64,000 bases of DNA from Ornithodoros turicata (GCF_037126465.1 NC_088204.1:60495771-60559770), one strand, 5' to 3'; shown: positions 44,310-56,609, numbered from the stretch's first letter. Numbers and translations: made by a program. The notes: a model not told the origin generated them from the sequence alone.

Positions 44310-44739
44310 CAGTGGCGTAACCACAGGGGACCTAGCACCAACGCAAGGGGGGGGGGGGGGGGGGGGGGGGGGGGGGCTAGCACCAACGCAAACCGTGCAA
44401 ATCCGAGGAGAAAAAACATATTAATATGTCGGGGGGGGGGGATGCAGCGTAACGATCGCGAAAGTTCTTGCTTTTTCTGCCGTCTATCTAAGAAGCATCC
44501 CTGAAGAGTTTTGAAATTATGGGGTTTTGAAACGGCTTCTAATCTCGTGACGCGGCATCGCCGGCCCTAGCCGCCTGTATGTGCATAATCGCATTTTTTA
44601 ACGTTCAAATATTCTAGATTAGATTTTTATATTTCATGTTGTTGTATGAACAGCTAGGTATGTGTGTGTTGGAACAAACGGGGGGGGGGGGGGGGTTCGT
44701 ACCCAGCCCGCTTACCTTTAAGGTCTGGCTACGCCACTG
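44310..44739. mobile_element. hAT MITE (CAGTGGCGTA termini) with poly-G expansion
   Basis: The ends are CAGTGGCGTAACCAC and the inverse of CAGTGGCGTAGCCAGACC. The flanks agcgttag (44302-44309) and agcgtcag (44740-44747) match at 7 of 8. Inside, ctagcaccaacgcaa is duplicated on each side of a 30-G run (44347-44376), and shorter G-runs occur at 44431 and 44680. Confidence 0.8.
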
Positions 44740-44747
44740 AGCGTCAG

Positions 44748-46189
44748 CGATTAAATGTAAAAAAAAAAAAAAAAAAAAACTAATAATTGATGGCTCCACG
44801 ATGGCGGAGGGCAATATACTAAACATGTGGTCTCCCCGTGCTATACACCGGGCCTGAAGGCTGCCAAGGAACAGATGTGTGCCCTGCCCCACTTAGTTCT
44901 CTCGCCACACTGGTGATTCCTGTACGTGGCCCCCAAAGAGCACGATCTCCCCAAAGTGGTCTCGGATCGTTGTGTGTACCACTCACGCGTAATTCGTCAC
45001 TGCTGTGCCTTCGAATATAATCCGTATCAATTGAAATTTGAGGCCATATGTCCAAGTTTCATGCGGGGCATATATTGGTACCGATTCATAATTAAAAGCT
45101 TGCGCACTACTAGCTCGTTGAGACGTACAGTGATACAGCTAGCTATTGCACTTGTTTTTGTTTTTCTCGCGAATTTTAGCGATTTTATCGTTACTGATGA
45201 CTTCCAACGAGCCTTATACTATAGCAACTTTATAGCTATACCGCAGCCAGTAACACGCGTCGAGCGGGGCTTCAACGTACCGTTTTCAGGTTGAACGCGA
45301 CCGTACAGTCACCAAAATGCAATTACTCCCACGCCTTATAGTTCCCCGACCATGACATCTACTCCCTTACAGCACTATAGATATAGTCGTCCGTAAACAT
45401 TGCGTAAACTTCCCGAAAACTACTAATGCGTCTAGTCCGTATAAGAGGACTATAAAATAAGGTATTTTTTCTTTTCTTAGAGCGTAAGTTCCATGCAGAT
45501 ATGAGGCTGGGCGAGAAGGAAAGGAGACAAGCTTTCCAGAGAATAATACGATCGAGTGTTCACCTTTGAACATCCGCCCGCATATGGAGGTACCTCAAAT
45601 GAGGAGTGACGTATTTACGTGTGGATGACGTTTTTCTCACGACTACTTGTCACTCGACGATAAAGGTACTAAAGCCAGCCACACTGATGGGCGCAGGAGT
45701 ACGACGACCTTTGTGTACACAGTATTACATTCTACGAAAAAGCACACAATTGGTACAATCCACGAGTTGCTGGAACTATCCCGCGAGCAAACATCGTTAA
45801 ACACTCACACTTTACAACCGCTATATCTGTTAGCCGACACACTCATCCACACGTCAACTTACACATACAGGGATCATATACGTACACAGATTCCATTCTA
45901 TAAGCGTCCTGCTTATCGTGCGTTTCTATCGTCGATGTTACAAAGGGATTTCCACTACCAGCAATGAAGCACGATGAAACAATCTGGGAATGTCCACAAG
46001 CATTTCCTCTATCTGTTGAAACGTCTATCTCAAACAACGACAACTAAATTTATGACACCATCAGCCAAACGCCAGGTCCACGTCTGTCATGATGAGCAGT
46101 ACGCCACTCCAGCGCGCTTCCAAGAGGGTGTTGCCCTTGAAGACGCAACGCCACGCTGATATTGGGTGATTCGTCAAAGAGGGGCAAGT
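44748..46189. other. Unassigned stretch with a C1 relic
   Basis: An A-run of 20 at 44760-44779. 45320-45485 resembles the right half of element C1 and ends tttcttagagcg. No recognised gene. Confidence 0.4.
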
Positions 46190-46485
46190 ATATCGTACGT
46201 TGTCGCCTTTGCGTACGTAAGGGATAGCGTTGATGAGTCTGCGCATGCCCATAACAGAAAGAGAGCTTCGCGCAGTGCGCAGAACCACCAACGCTACCTG
46301 TTACGTACGTTATCGGCTTTGCGCACGTAAGAGATAGCCCGGTGGTTCTGCGCACTGCGCGAAGCTCTCTTTATGCTTTGCGCGTGCGCAGGACCACCAA
46401 CGGTATTCCTTACGTACACAAAGGCGATAGTGGACGATGCACTAAAGTACATCGTGCGCTACCGCCTTTGCGTACGCAAGGGGTT
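46190..46485. mobile_element. M1 hairpin MITE, tandem copy
   Basis: Two full palindromic units and the start of a third (tatcgtacgttgtcgccttt ... gcactaaagtacatcgtgcg). It has the same internal blocks as 15826-16246. Confidence 0.7.
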
Positions 46486-49416
46486 AAGAAAATGTTTCCA
46501 GGATTTTTATGTTTACTCGCATGGAACACGCGCTTCTTATCCCTCGAAACGACAATGAGTGTCAGCTGAGTAGACCTCCTGGAGAGGTTCTTACCAGGAA
46601 GTTCCGGGGGAGGGGGGCTCAGGCCCACAAGCAGTCGGCTCCCATGCACACAGCACAGAGACTGTGATTCACATACAACCGAGATATATTTTTGCACCAC
46701 TGGTTTGCACCACTGGTCGCCGTGCCTTGAGGGCGACATGTTTCAAAACTTCCTTCTTGGCCGGTGCCACCTTTCTGCGGTATTCACAGGCTATGGTTCT
46801 CGAGGGGGTTTCCGATCACCGTGAGCCATTGGGCCCATCCTCATCGTGTAGAAGATGTGCTGCACTGACCCTGTTGGCCTTTTCCTATTTAGGTCAGTCT
46901 CAGCCATAACATGTTCGAAAATCTCCTGTATCATTTCCCAGCTGGCTGAAAATGGGTTGACCTGCCCAGGACAGCTTCAGCCTGTGGGGTTCACGCAACC
47001 ACATAGGTTGTAAGGAAGGGTAACCATCAGCTTTATTTGGTATCCCGTAACCTGCGTTGCGCGTGGCCCTCATGTTGTCGATGGACGCTCCCTAGGATGT
47101 ACACAATGTATACATGACCGCACCAGTACACGCATGCGAGGCAATGTGCTGCTGCCTTTCAATTTTACAATGGCGTGACGGGCAACTTTTTCCTGTCACG
47201 CCATCTGGCGTGCTCACGTGCACTAGACCGTACATTTCAAAAGGCTACCATAGCGGAAGTGACGTCAAGGGAGGAAGTCCGGCACCCAGTCATGCGCTAA
47301 TTGAACGCCTTCGAGACAGCACTCTGTCTGTGGTCATCACGCAACAGCGGTCATGGTTGCAGAGGAAGGAAGGTTGAGTCATCGGCCGTCAACATCATAC
47401 CATGTACCTCTATCGAAGCGGTGCTTGACAACTACGAAGACCACTACAGTTCCCCGGTACATCTGCCATGACCGGTTCTGCCACGCGCGTTCCAGTAGGT
47501 TCGAATCTGGTCAGCTTCATGTCAGCGCTGCGTAATTTACTTAGCGACTATTTAACTCAACAAGATGACCTTTTGGAGTTGGCGTATAACGACTGCAACT
47601 CCTCGCACACGTAAACGACAGAATACTTACTAAAGGGGACGAACTCCGCCTTGTGGACTTGTTATACCTCTACACATACGGGCACACATACGGCCTCTTT
47701 GCAACATTACGAAAAAGCCGCAGGTGGAATGGCCTTATATAGTCCCTATAGGTGGCTGCAACACGGAATCCGTGAAGGAGTTTTGACGATGATGTCTACA
47801 GCGATAAACACGCGTTCGTAACTGTTGAATGGAATTAGTAAAATCACATTTTTTGTTCACGCTGTGAGTGTTCGGAAACCCCATTTGGTTGGTACAAAGT
47901 AACTTTCAAAAATGCAGTAGCAAACTAATTGCTGTTCGGCTTTTTGGATGCAGACATCGCGGAGTGGTGACGTGCGCAGTGGTTCAAGTATATCACTACG
48001 AACGCAGGAGATAGAGAGGAGAAGTGCAAAAGCGCATCACAGAAACTGAAGGCGCTGAACGAAAAAAAAAGAAAAGAAGAAAAAGAAATAAAAAAAAGAG
48101 AAAAGAAGAAGAAGAAGAAGAAAATATTTCGTCAATTAAAAACATTTTATTTCGAGTTGAACGAATTCTGCGACATCATGTTCATGGCGTTTGGTGACGA
48201 GGCTTTTTGGCAGTTTTGAGGGAACGCCGTTGTCTTTACATCTCAGTTTTGTCGCAAAGGCCGTATGGCTGACAGGGGTATTAGAATCTGCTCCTTACTC
48301 TGTTTTCGGAACCTCAAATGTCTGTCACCTAGATGCAGGTCTCCATTAGACGGTATAGCACGGACACGAGTGAATGCTTTGCCACGCGGGGACCATTTGT
48401 TATGGATTTGAGCGGAAAACGATCAATGCCACCACGCATGGCTTGGCGTGCATTAAAGAGGTCCTATACTCTCGCGAATATCGTGTGTCCTAAAACACAC
48501 AACGCGAGGAACACACGGACAGTGATTTCTTTTTCTGTCAGCCCAGACACGCTCCAATGAAGACATATTTCACTCTGGGTCAAGGCATGGCCATAGACCG
48601 TGAAGACCGATTGTGATCATTGCGGGTGCAGATAACGAAAGCGGAGATTAATCGATCTACTATCGCCCAAATAAATATCAAACAACGTAATAAAAGGCCA
48701 ACAACAAAGATATAACTGCAAAGTAGAGCAGTCGAAACCGAAAAAAAAAAAAAAGAAATAGAAAAAAGATCAAGGGCAAGCGGCTGTGGCGCTGCTCAAG
48801 TTCTGGTCTGCCGAGTTTAAGGCATGGAGCAACTGCACCGTATAACCGCCAGGTTTTTTTTTTTACGTCTTATTATCAGAAAAGCAATAGTGAGAGATGC
48901 TTACCAACAGAGTGTTGAGTCACAAGCAACACGCCTCTCGCATTCTCTTTCTTGCACCGACAACCATCGGATGATTGATCAGTGATATCTATCAAACTAA
49001 TTGGGAGCGACTGAACTGTTGCAACCGAATGAGGACAAGCATGCAGCTCTCTTGCATACGTAAAGACGGCTTCTTCTTCTGTTTATTTTTTTTCCTTCGA
49101 CTAAATGAAAACGTTCATGGTCAACAATCAGTAAACGTATTTCCTCACACGTTACGCATGTCACGTGGAAAGGATTTGAAGACTGCGCTTGTGCGTTACG
49201 AAGAGTCCTGTACAAACCATTGTGCTGTATAGAGTCCGTATTTATACGATAACATTTTCTTACTCTACAATAGCGGTATTGATGTGACAGCACAACTTGT
49301 TTTTGTGGGGGTGTTAAGAACGAAAGTACTCATAGGCACCATGAATTCTTTCTATGCCATGTGCGCCGTCATTATGACATATACTGGGTGTCTCAGTTAA
49401 ACCCCCGGCCTAATAA
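46486..49416. other. Long intergenic stretch, no recognised gene
   Basis: No family resemblance in any frame. It contains a small hairpin at 47170-47204 (atggcgtgac and its inverse), and a near-pure purine tract at 48060-48124 (A/G with two T). A-run at 48740-48754. Confidence 0.4.
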
Positions 49417-50063
49417 TTCGCGAACGGGTGCACCAATCGACGAAATTTCTCTTTTACACGTATCCGTCCGATACCACCTACAAGCTGCGCAACAGTGTGA
49501 ATGAGTGGGAGGCGCTCATTAATTAAATAAAAGTTCATATGATTTTCGGAAAAAAAAAAAGAAAAACTGCTAAAGCAGGGCGCTGTCGGCATTAAAATGG
49601 CTACCCCTTTTGGGAACTTCAGTGGACACCTTTTAGAGAAAAATCTGTCGCCTAGGCGTGTCATTTGTTGCAGTAATTAATTGGTTTCGCTTTACATATT
49701 TTTGTCGCGGCTCGTCGCGGTGAAACGCGAAAGGACGCAATTCATTGGTGGATAAGGGCGTGGAAGAGCGTCCTTCCGCGTTTCACCGCGACCAGCCACG
49801 ACAAAAATATGTAAACCGAAACTAATTAATTACTGCAACAAATGACCCGCTTCGGTGGCAGATTGTTCTCTAAAAGGTGTCCACTGAAGGTCCCAAAAGG
49901 GGTACCCGTTTTAATGCGGACAGCGCCCTGCTTTAGAAGTTCTGTTTTTTTTACGAAACTCATTTGAATTTTTATTTAAATGACGAGCGCCTCCCACTCA
50001 TTCACACGTACGCAGCTTGTAGGTGGTATCGGACAGATACTTGTAAAAAAGAAAGTTCGCGAA
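49417..50063. mobile_element. 647-bp foldback element (about 300-bp arms)
   Basis: From ttcgcgaac at 49417 to its inverse at 50063 the two halves are reverse complements with roughly 85-90% similarity and small indels. They meet around a ~30-base spacer near 49745. The outer left sequence tactgggtgtctcagttaa (49382) resembles a TA-site MITE terminus whose partner is lost on the right. Non-coding. Confidence 0.8.
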
Positions 50064-50127
50064 ACGGTTAAGACGTAAAGAGCGTTGTGAGAGATCGGAA
50101 CTTTCGATTTACACAGCCGATTGAGCT

Positions 50128-50515
50128 AGAGTCACTAAATAAGCTTCGCTTCAGAGTATCGACACTGAGGTCCAAGAGAGAGCACGAGCGCCATCTTGTT
50201 TCCGCAACACCGTTACCATCCCATTTGACGATCAAAGACGGCTAACATAATGCTTCCTGTGGGATAGAGAAGCGTGCAATTATTGTTGTGCGATAATCCA
50301 TGTATTATTATCAACGAGAGCGTCTCGAGAATGTCAAGGTGAGCTCAAGGCCGTCAACTGCTGCTTGCAAGAGAAAGGAACATTTCACCCGCGCACGATA
50401 GATGGCATCGTGAGCTAACGTGCGCAGTGCGCGTGCGCGTGGAAACAAGATGGCGCATGCTCGCTCTCGGAACTCAGTGTCGATACTCTGAAGCGTAGCT
50501 TATTTAGTGACTCTA
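50128..50515. mobile_element. hAT-type MITE with perfect 8-bp target duplication
   Basis: The ends TAGAGTCACTAAATAAGC and their inverse extend to ~80-bp arms. The flanks are gattgagc at 50120-50127 and again at 50516-50523, identical in all eight bases. TAG ends and an 8-bp duplication fit hAT. Each arm has a gccatcttgtttcc / ggaaacaagatggc motif. No coding sequence. Confidence 0.85.
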
Positions 50516-50523
50516 GATTGAGC

Positions 50524-51959
50524 CGCCTTGCCAAACAAAACTGCAACCCAAATGCGCCCAATCATTGAGTTGTGTGGTTTTGAGGTCCGGCGGTGCTTGA
50601 TTTCACCTTGACTGCAAGTTGAAATGGCATTCTGAACACAATTCCGTTGGAGGTTGTGCTATGAAGAGTCAAATTCCTTGGTCCCAATTCCCAAAGGAGA
50701 AAAAGTAGCGTCTGACTGCGCGTTCGGGAAGGCGCCGTTTGGTACTGCGCCTATATGACCCGCCATACTGCGCCTGAGCTAACAGAAGAGCGTGCAAGCT
50801 ACGTAACCTTACATGGCACAATTGCGATTACGAAGCTGCTTTTGTTCCTTGTTCTTGTGAGGTCGGTGACCGTTAGCTGCCGCTGACGAACACTTGCCGT
50901 GAAGAAATAACGGCCAGTCTGTGAACAGCATGTAAAAGGGTGGAGTATAAATATATGTGAGCGTAGAGAGTACAGTATTCTACCGTAACGTTGCACCTGA
51001 AATGCAGGTCCGTAACGCGCAGTGTTGCTGTGAACCACTGCTGTGTCGGCAACAACAATAATAATAGAAGTATACATTGGTGTTACTTGGAAATCGTAAG
51101 GATATATACCCACGGCAATCTGTTCAAAATTCACTTTCCTGAACGTCGACTCGTGCTAGCAGGCAGACCGCTCGTCTACCCAACATTACCCCATCCCCCC
51201 TGAACCAGTTTAAACCAGTTCGAACCCATATTTTGCTCTGCTGCGGAGCTGAACCCGAACAACAAAAAAAAAAAAAATAAATAACGGCTCCGATACCTGC
51301 TTGTAACTGGTGTCATAGGTAATCTGCAACTCCATTTGGTGGATATAAATTTTACTCCCAAAGAGAGTGTTCTAAGGGACAAGCTACTTACTCCCCTAAA
51401 AGGGTTGTGATGCCACCATTCTTTTTTCGCAGTATACAGTGGTGCGACCAATCACATCACGCACACATGATATCACACCACCGCCACGGACCGGCTATAG
51501 GTAGGGAATCGCAGCGCAGGGAGATGGACACAAACCGGGGGTTGTGCGCTAAAGTGCGCACGCCACCAGAAGAGTGGAAAGCTGATCCTGAACGCAACCT
51601 CCACAAGCAACTGTACATGCATTGATCAAGTCCTCGGCAAGAATATTTACACGGAGTTGCAGTGACAATCGCCTTCCCGACATGCATTACTGATCATAAA
51701 GGTCTGTTGTCGCCACTCGAATAAAGCGAGTGAAAACAGCTGCCTATACGTATGTATGCAAGTGTGAAGACATTGCGTCCTATTCCGCGATGATGATACA
51801 GCTATCGCTATCAGTTCTTCGCACACTGGGGACGAAAAGACAAATACTTTTTTGTTTTTAGTTCCGAGAACTGAGTGAAGGGCAATGCAAGAAAAGTTCA
51901 CACTTCCGTGAAAAACGTATCTGCACTACAAGGGCGTCCCAATAGTTCCTAACCGCTTC
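50524..51959. other. Unassigned stretch
   Basis: Around 51200-51290 ccagtttaaaccagttcgaa and gctctgctgcggagc recall the hAT subterminal repeats near 21890. No recognised gene. Confidence 0.35.
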
Positions 51960-52289
51960 GAAGAAGAACCCCGTCCGGACAACCCTGCGGAACCGCGAAA
52001 GAAACATCCATGCGTGTGCACGAACAGGCCATGGCAGATTGCCGAGTCGACATCGGGATCATCAGTCGGGTATATCCAAAGGCACTACGCCGTACGCCAC
52101 ATCCGGGGACAGTCTCCAAGCTGTCCAGGGCACGTCCTAGGAACTTCCGTGTCCGGTTCGTGACCGTGTACGAAACTTGGGTGCTCCACTTTCCAAACCC
52201 CAGCGGACTAGCTGTAAAGCCCCAGTGCAAACGTTGGAAACATTCCTTCATCCCCACCGCCAAAAGGATGATGTCTGGTCTGCTTCATA

Positions 52290-52612
52290 AGCAGGCAAGC
52301 CATGCCATATCACGGTGATGGACACGGTTTCCCGGGATTCGAGGGCGTGCTGGGCAAATACTACTCAATGTGGCTTTGTGGCAGTTATCGCTTGTATCAA
52401 GTTGACTCTCCAAGATGTCGTCATTGCGGTGATCCGGAAGATCGGGAACACATTCTTCTCCACTGCTTGCACTACCAACCTTCCAGAACTGGACTGCCCC
52501 CCCCCCTGTCCCCCACTCCTTCCTGCTGTCCTCTCTCCATCTATCCACATACGCCGCCCATAGCCACAGTTGCTTCGCGGCGCTAACACGGAATAATAAT
52601 AAAAAAATAAGA
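52290..52612 (+). pseudogene. LINE ORF2 C-terminal (zinc-knuckle) tail and A-rich 3' end
   Basis: The plus-strand frame 52302-52586 reads GHGFPGFEGVLGKYYSMWLC then DSPRCRHCGDPEDREHILLH followed by CLHYQPSR. The HG.F..YL.R, then SP.C..CG..ED.EH.L..C pattern is the C-terminal zinc motif of RNase H-bearing LINEs (I/R1/Jockey groups). It is followed by a C/T-rich stretch and an aataataataaaaaaataa tail, which suits the TAA-type tail of I-group LINEs. The upstream polymerase is missing, so it is a 5'-truncated dead copy; its left limit may extend to about 51960. Confidence 0.7.
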
Positions 52613-54700
52613 TGCCGCGTGCGGGGCCCTATCAACACCAAAGGAAGCAGTACGTTCTGGAATTGGATACTGTTCCTTCGGGACAATGTGCCCCCACACA
52701 GCTCAGCGGATTTTTCCGTGGTCGCAGCCATCCACCATGGCCGCCAGATCTCAACCCATCGGACTTCCATCCGCTCCCCAAGATTATGAGGAAACTCGGC
52801 GTCCAACTTTCCAGCGATGATCGCGTCACCGACGGCGTGATCCGTTTTCTCCTTGTTCTGATCTCTCCAACACTCCACTCCTGCGCGGGGATCCAAGCGC
52901 CGGCTCATCGCTGGGTAAAATGTGTGGACGTTGGGGGGAAGCTACGTTAAAGAGCGACACAGTAGTTCGTTCGCCTCGGCCACTTCCTTCCGGGTTATTC
53001 TGAGAACTTACGGGGCGCCCCTCGTAAAAATCGAAAGACCGCAACAATTTTCGAGCGGCTCGGAGTATCCCATTCGTCGGAAGGGTGTCAGGCCCAGAAG
53101 AAATAAATAACTCTCGCGTTCAACGGGGGGAGCATCTCTCGTGCTGTAAGAGAACGTTGCATGTTCTCTAACCACATTCAGCGAGGAAATAATCTTCGTG
53201 AGGCGAAAGTCATCGAAATCTTATTAGAGCGAAAGCTATATAGAGCCAACCACTGCGTCCGTCCGTCCGTAGCTTTGTATGGCCACGCGATCAAAAATTT
53301 AGTGAGTGATGGCCCAGTGCAACAAAGCCCAATAAAGATGCGGCAAATTTTATTGCGCAGACGGCGTTTCGAAAATCATGTTGTCTTCATGTGGTGGGAG
53401 ACAAGATGCAGAGACGAAGCCATTCTTGGCTCGAGCGGGGTTGTCAAAAGGGGGCAACGTTGTATACTCCCGTCCGAATGGGGCCTCCTCCTTTTCCGAC
53501 AAGGATGGTCGGAGACCCCAGACTCTGAGGATGAAAGAGGAAAAGAGAGAAGGGAACGCGGTCAGGATACGCCTCTCCGCGCTCCTCGGACGCAAACGCT
53601 GATACGAGGTGAGATCCCTTTCCCATAACAAAAAAGAGAAAAAGAAAAGATGTATCGAAAAAAAAAAAAGAGAGAACAAAAAAACAGTGGTGAAAGTTTA
53701 ACAAAAGGCCGGCAAGGAGAGAAAATAAGTTGCCCCTCCCGTGAGCGGATCATGAATCAAGGCCCGTTGTGCGACCCCGTTGCGGAGCTTCATTAATTAC
53801 TCTCCGAAGCGGGTTACCGGACCAAGAGCCCCGTACTTTGCTCCGCCAATAATAATGGCCGCTTTCATTTTAAAACCTGCCGACTCAATAGGTGCCGCCG
53901 CAATACACACAGTGTACCTAGCGGGCTAAATGGTAGCGAGAGGGTGCAGCCGTTTAATTTCCTCCTCTTTCCGCTGCCTTCGATATATACTCGACGGCGG
54001 CAAAGAAAGAAATACGCCAGTCGATGTATACAAAGTTTGGCCCGCTTAATTAAAATTGGACGCTTATAGACTGCTAGTTTAGTCGCTGGTACTTCTCGCA
54101 GTGGTACCGGATGCCCAATTTAGGCTATACATCAAAGCGTTACGTTGTGCAGAACCATGGCAAATGTGAGTTCGGCCCGCCATATCCATTACGTAATAAC
54201 TCTATTCACCACCACGGATAATTCCGTACTCGATGCGATTCCGAATCGAATACAGAATTGTAGTCTTTTTTTTCTTCTTCTTCTTCTTTGTATCGTTCTT
54301 GAAATATTTTTTAATTAAAAAAGCTACCGGAAAACAGCATAGTTCTCGTTTCTCCAGGTGAGGTATACGGACGCCCTCTCGAAGAGAATATGTAAATACA
54401 ACATGACCTGAAGGTGAAATTGCAAAATGGGAGACAAACCTCGCTGAAAGCATTTCTCTCTCTCTCTCTCTCTCTCTTAATCCTAAAACGAGCACGTGCG
54501 TCGAAATATATATTGCCGAAAACTGTTATGCAAATGAGTCGAAACCAAGACCACGCGCGTCAGGGACGCATGACCTTCGTCGTTGTCGGCTTATCTGGTT
54601 CGCAAAGCGCGGTTGATCTGACGAGGGGCCTGAGCCCAAGGAGCACGAGCTCTTGCGCGAGCCTATAACAGCGCCTTGGGAGCGCGCGAACTTTAAATAT
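52613..54700. other. Long intergenic stretch, no recognised gene
   Basis: A 155-codon frame at 53161-53628 is overlapped by others on both strands and has no family resemblance. (CT)n at 54456-54478, and the dispersed octamer-containing motif atgcaaatgagtcgaaacca at 54530. Confidence 0.4.
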
Positions 54701-54717
54701 GATGATAACGATCGCTA

Positions 54718-54976
54718 TGTGGTGGTGGTGGTGGTGAAAGGACTCGCAGTTGTCGGCCTCATAGAGGTTGGCATCATCACGACTAACGCCCGCCCGGAGG
54801 AATGTGCATCTTGGGCCGACTTCTATGGGGACTGTGTCGACATATGTCTGAAAGCGTCCGAGGAAAACCCAGGAAAAACCACAGACAGCACAGTCGACAC
54901 CGGGATTCGAACCCGGGTACCTCCCAGTCTCGATGTGACATTGCCAGTACCCTAATCACTGAGCCACGCGAGGTGG
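54718..54976 (-). mobile_element. tRNA-derived SINE, complete copy (Ruka-like)
   Basis: Minus strand: a tRNA-like head with A box (gtggctcagtgattagggta) and a perfect B box (ggttcgaatcc), the conserved body (gtgctgtctgtggtttttcc, gacatatgtcgacacagtcc, gtcgtgatgatgcc), and a (CAC)n tail at 54718-54737. The acceptor arms do not pair, so it is a SINE and not a working tRNA. It resembles the ixodid tick Ruka SINE as I remember it. Confidence 0.8.
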
Positions 54977-55289
54977 TGTCGCTCTGTGAAAGTCGGAGAT
55001 CGGGTGGCCCAGGAGATCAGCCCCTACAGTCCAATCGTCTCCATCGCTACAAAGCACGTGGCCCTCTGACGTAGAATGAGCGCAGTCCTCGCTGCGCTTT
55101 TAATGTGCGGTTTCAGGTTCGGCTCATTTGCATCGCGAACTTAGTGCACGTTTCAGGATTTTTCAAAAATAGAGATGCTTTCAACAAGGATTGTCTCCCA
55201 TTCTTGCTATCTCACTTGCGTCCGAAAAGCCCTAAATAATAAAGAGTTCATTAATGCATTTTAGGCAACTAGTCATACAGAATAGGTAC
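54977..55289. other. Unassigned stretch
   Basis: Nothing recognised. Confidence 0.35.
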
Positions 55290-55293
55290 ATAC

Positions 55294-55622
55294 TGTCACG
55301 AAGCGAAATGGGCCGGCGAGTCGTCGAATAAACAGCAAACGGTTTATTAAACTACTTGGTAGCAAAAGCACAAGAGTGATAGCTCTCTGAACACAACTGA
55401 GTCCAAAGAAAAGAACGCTCCAGCCTGGAGCGCACAAGCATTTATGCGTCGCGCCGAAAAGTCTAGAAACAGCACGTCGTGCAGCAGGCGATGTGTCTGT
55501 ATGGCGGGTGGGTATATATGTATGGTGTCTGTATGGAAGCTTCCTTCTTCTTCAGCATGCGTCGGCATGAGATGTACCGTTTCGTGCCCGCCCTGGAAGT
55601 TTCTCGAAGATGATTCGTGGCA
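55294..55622 (-). repeat. 3' LTR of the Gypsy-like element
   Basis: 329 bp; retains the 17-bp segment gaagtttctcgaagatg near its plus-strand right end that the other LTR lacks. Confidence 0.88.
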
Positions 55623-55639
55623 TTGACCCCTCCGTAGAC

Positions 55640-56146
55640 GGGGCATCGTCCCGATGCCAGAACCTGTGTCGGCTCATCGCATTTCGTTTGCACCCTGCGA
55701 AGCCTCGTAGCCAACGTCGTCGCCTTTAACATTGTCGTCGGCGCCGTTATCGATTAATGCAGTTGTCTCGTGGTCGTCGATGAGTATTTGCAGGTCACTT
55801 GTAAGGTTTTGAGCGTCGCGGCGGTCTGTATTCCTGTTCGTCGAGCTCGGAGATTGGTCGCGTCGTGAGTCAGCAGAAGCATGGTGCTGCCGTAGAGAGT
55901 CTTCAATTGCGGCGGGATGACTACGCGCTGAGGGCTGGAGGCGTCAGGTGAAAATCCGGGTAGACCCAGTCGTCGGTACGGGAAACTGCGGTGGACCAGG
56001 GTGGCTTCTTCACAGTGGTAGCACAGCGGCCTCAAGCATGACGTTCGCCGTACGTCCGTCTTGCGAGTTCCTTGTGCGCGTGGCTGGTAGCTGAGTGGTG
56101 CAGGTTGGGCGGGTCGCGAATGCGCCCAGCTGTTGCCGTGCCGCAC
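55640..56146 (-). pseudogene. gag nucleocapsid and protease relics of the LTR element
   Basis: The minus frame 56146-55754 contains LCYHCEEATLVHRSF, a degenerate CCHC zinc knuckle that keeps the first CxxC and the His but not the last Cys. A shifted frame then reads ETTALIDNGADDNV, matching the retropepsin active-site pattern (LIDTGAD) with Asn in place of Thr. The protease runs straight into the 3' LTR region, so reverse transcriptase, RNase H and integrase are deleted. The element can only move in trans. Confidence 0.65.
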
Positions 56147-56293
56147 TGCCGATGGTGGCTGTCGTATTCATCTTCTTGCGGGTTGGGGGTCCCAATGGCC
56201 TGAATTCCGAAGGTAGACCACGCTATCTTCGACTCAGTCGTTTCTGTTCTTCCAGGCCGTTGAGCAGGGATTGCCCCGCACCTCCACCAGAAA

Positions 56294-56605
56294 TGTCATG
56301 AAGCGAAATGGGCCGGCGAGTCGTTGAATAAACAGCAAACGGTTTATTAAACTACTTGGTAGCAAAAGCACAAGAGTGATAGCTCTCTGAACACAACTGA
56401 GTCCAAAGAAAAGAACGCTCCAGCCTGGAGCGCACAAGCATTTATGCGTCGCGCCGAAAAGTCTAGAAACAGCACGTCGTGCAGCAGGCGATGTGTCTGT
56501 ATGGCGGGTGGGTATATATGTATGGTGTCTGTATGGAAGCTTCCTTCTTCTTCAGCATGCGTCGGGATGAGATGTACCGTTTCGTGCCCGCCCTGATTCG
56601 TGGCA
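56294..56605 (-). repeat. 5' LTR of the Gypsy-like element
   Basis: 312 bp; nearly identical to the other LTR apart from the 17-bp deletion, so insertion is fairly recent. Confidence 0.88.
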
Positions 56606-56609
56606 ATAC

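Larger units (their letters stand above)
55294..56605 (-). mobile_element. Internally deleted Gypsy-like LTR retrotransposon (1.3 kb)
   Basis: Two direct LTRs (55294-55622 and 56294-56605), both TG...CA, differ by a few substitutions and a 17-bp indel. They are flanked by atac on both sides (55290-55293, 56606-56609). On the minus strand, after the 5' LTR comes tttc then tggtggaggtgc, a plausible tRNA primer site, and ggaggggtcaa precedes the 3' LTR as a polypurine tract. Only 671 bp of interior remain. Confidence 0.88.

Noticed and set aside
52285..52908. 207-codon minus-strand open frame
   Set aside because: It is antisense to the LINE zinc-motif tail and continues into unrelated sequence; no domain.
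53161..53628. 155-codon open frame
   Set aside because: Unrecognised, overlapped by equally long frames on both strands, with a low-complexity Arg/Glu end.
54880..54970. A tRNA gene (perfect B box, A box-like motif)
   Set aside because: The acceptor and D arms do not pair and the SINE body with (CAC)n tail follows.
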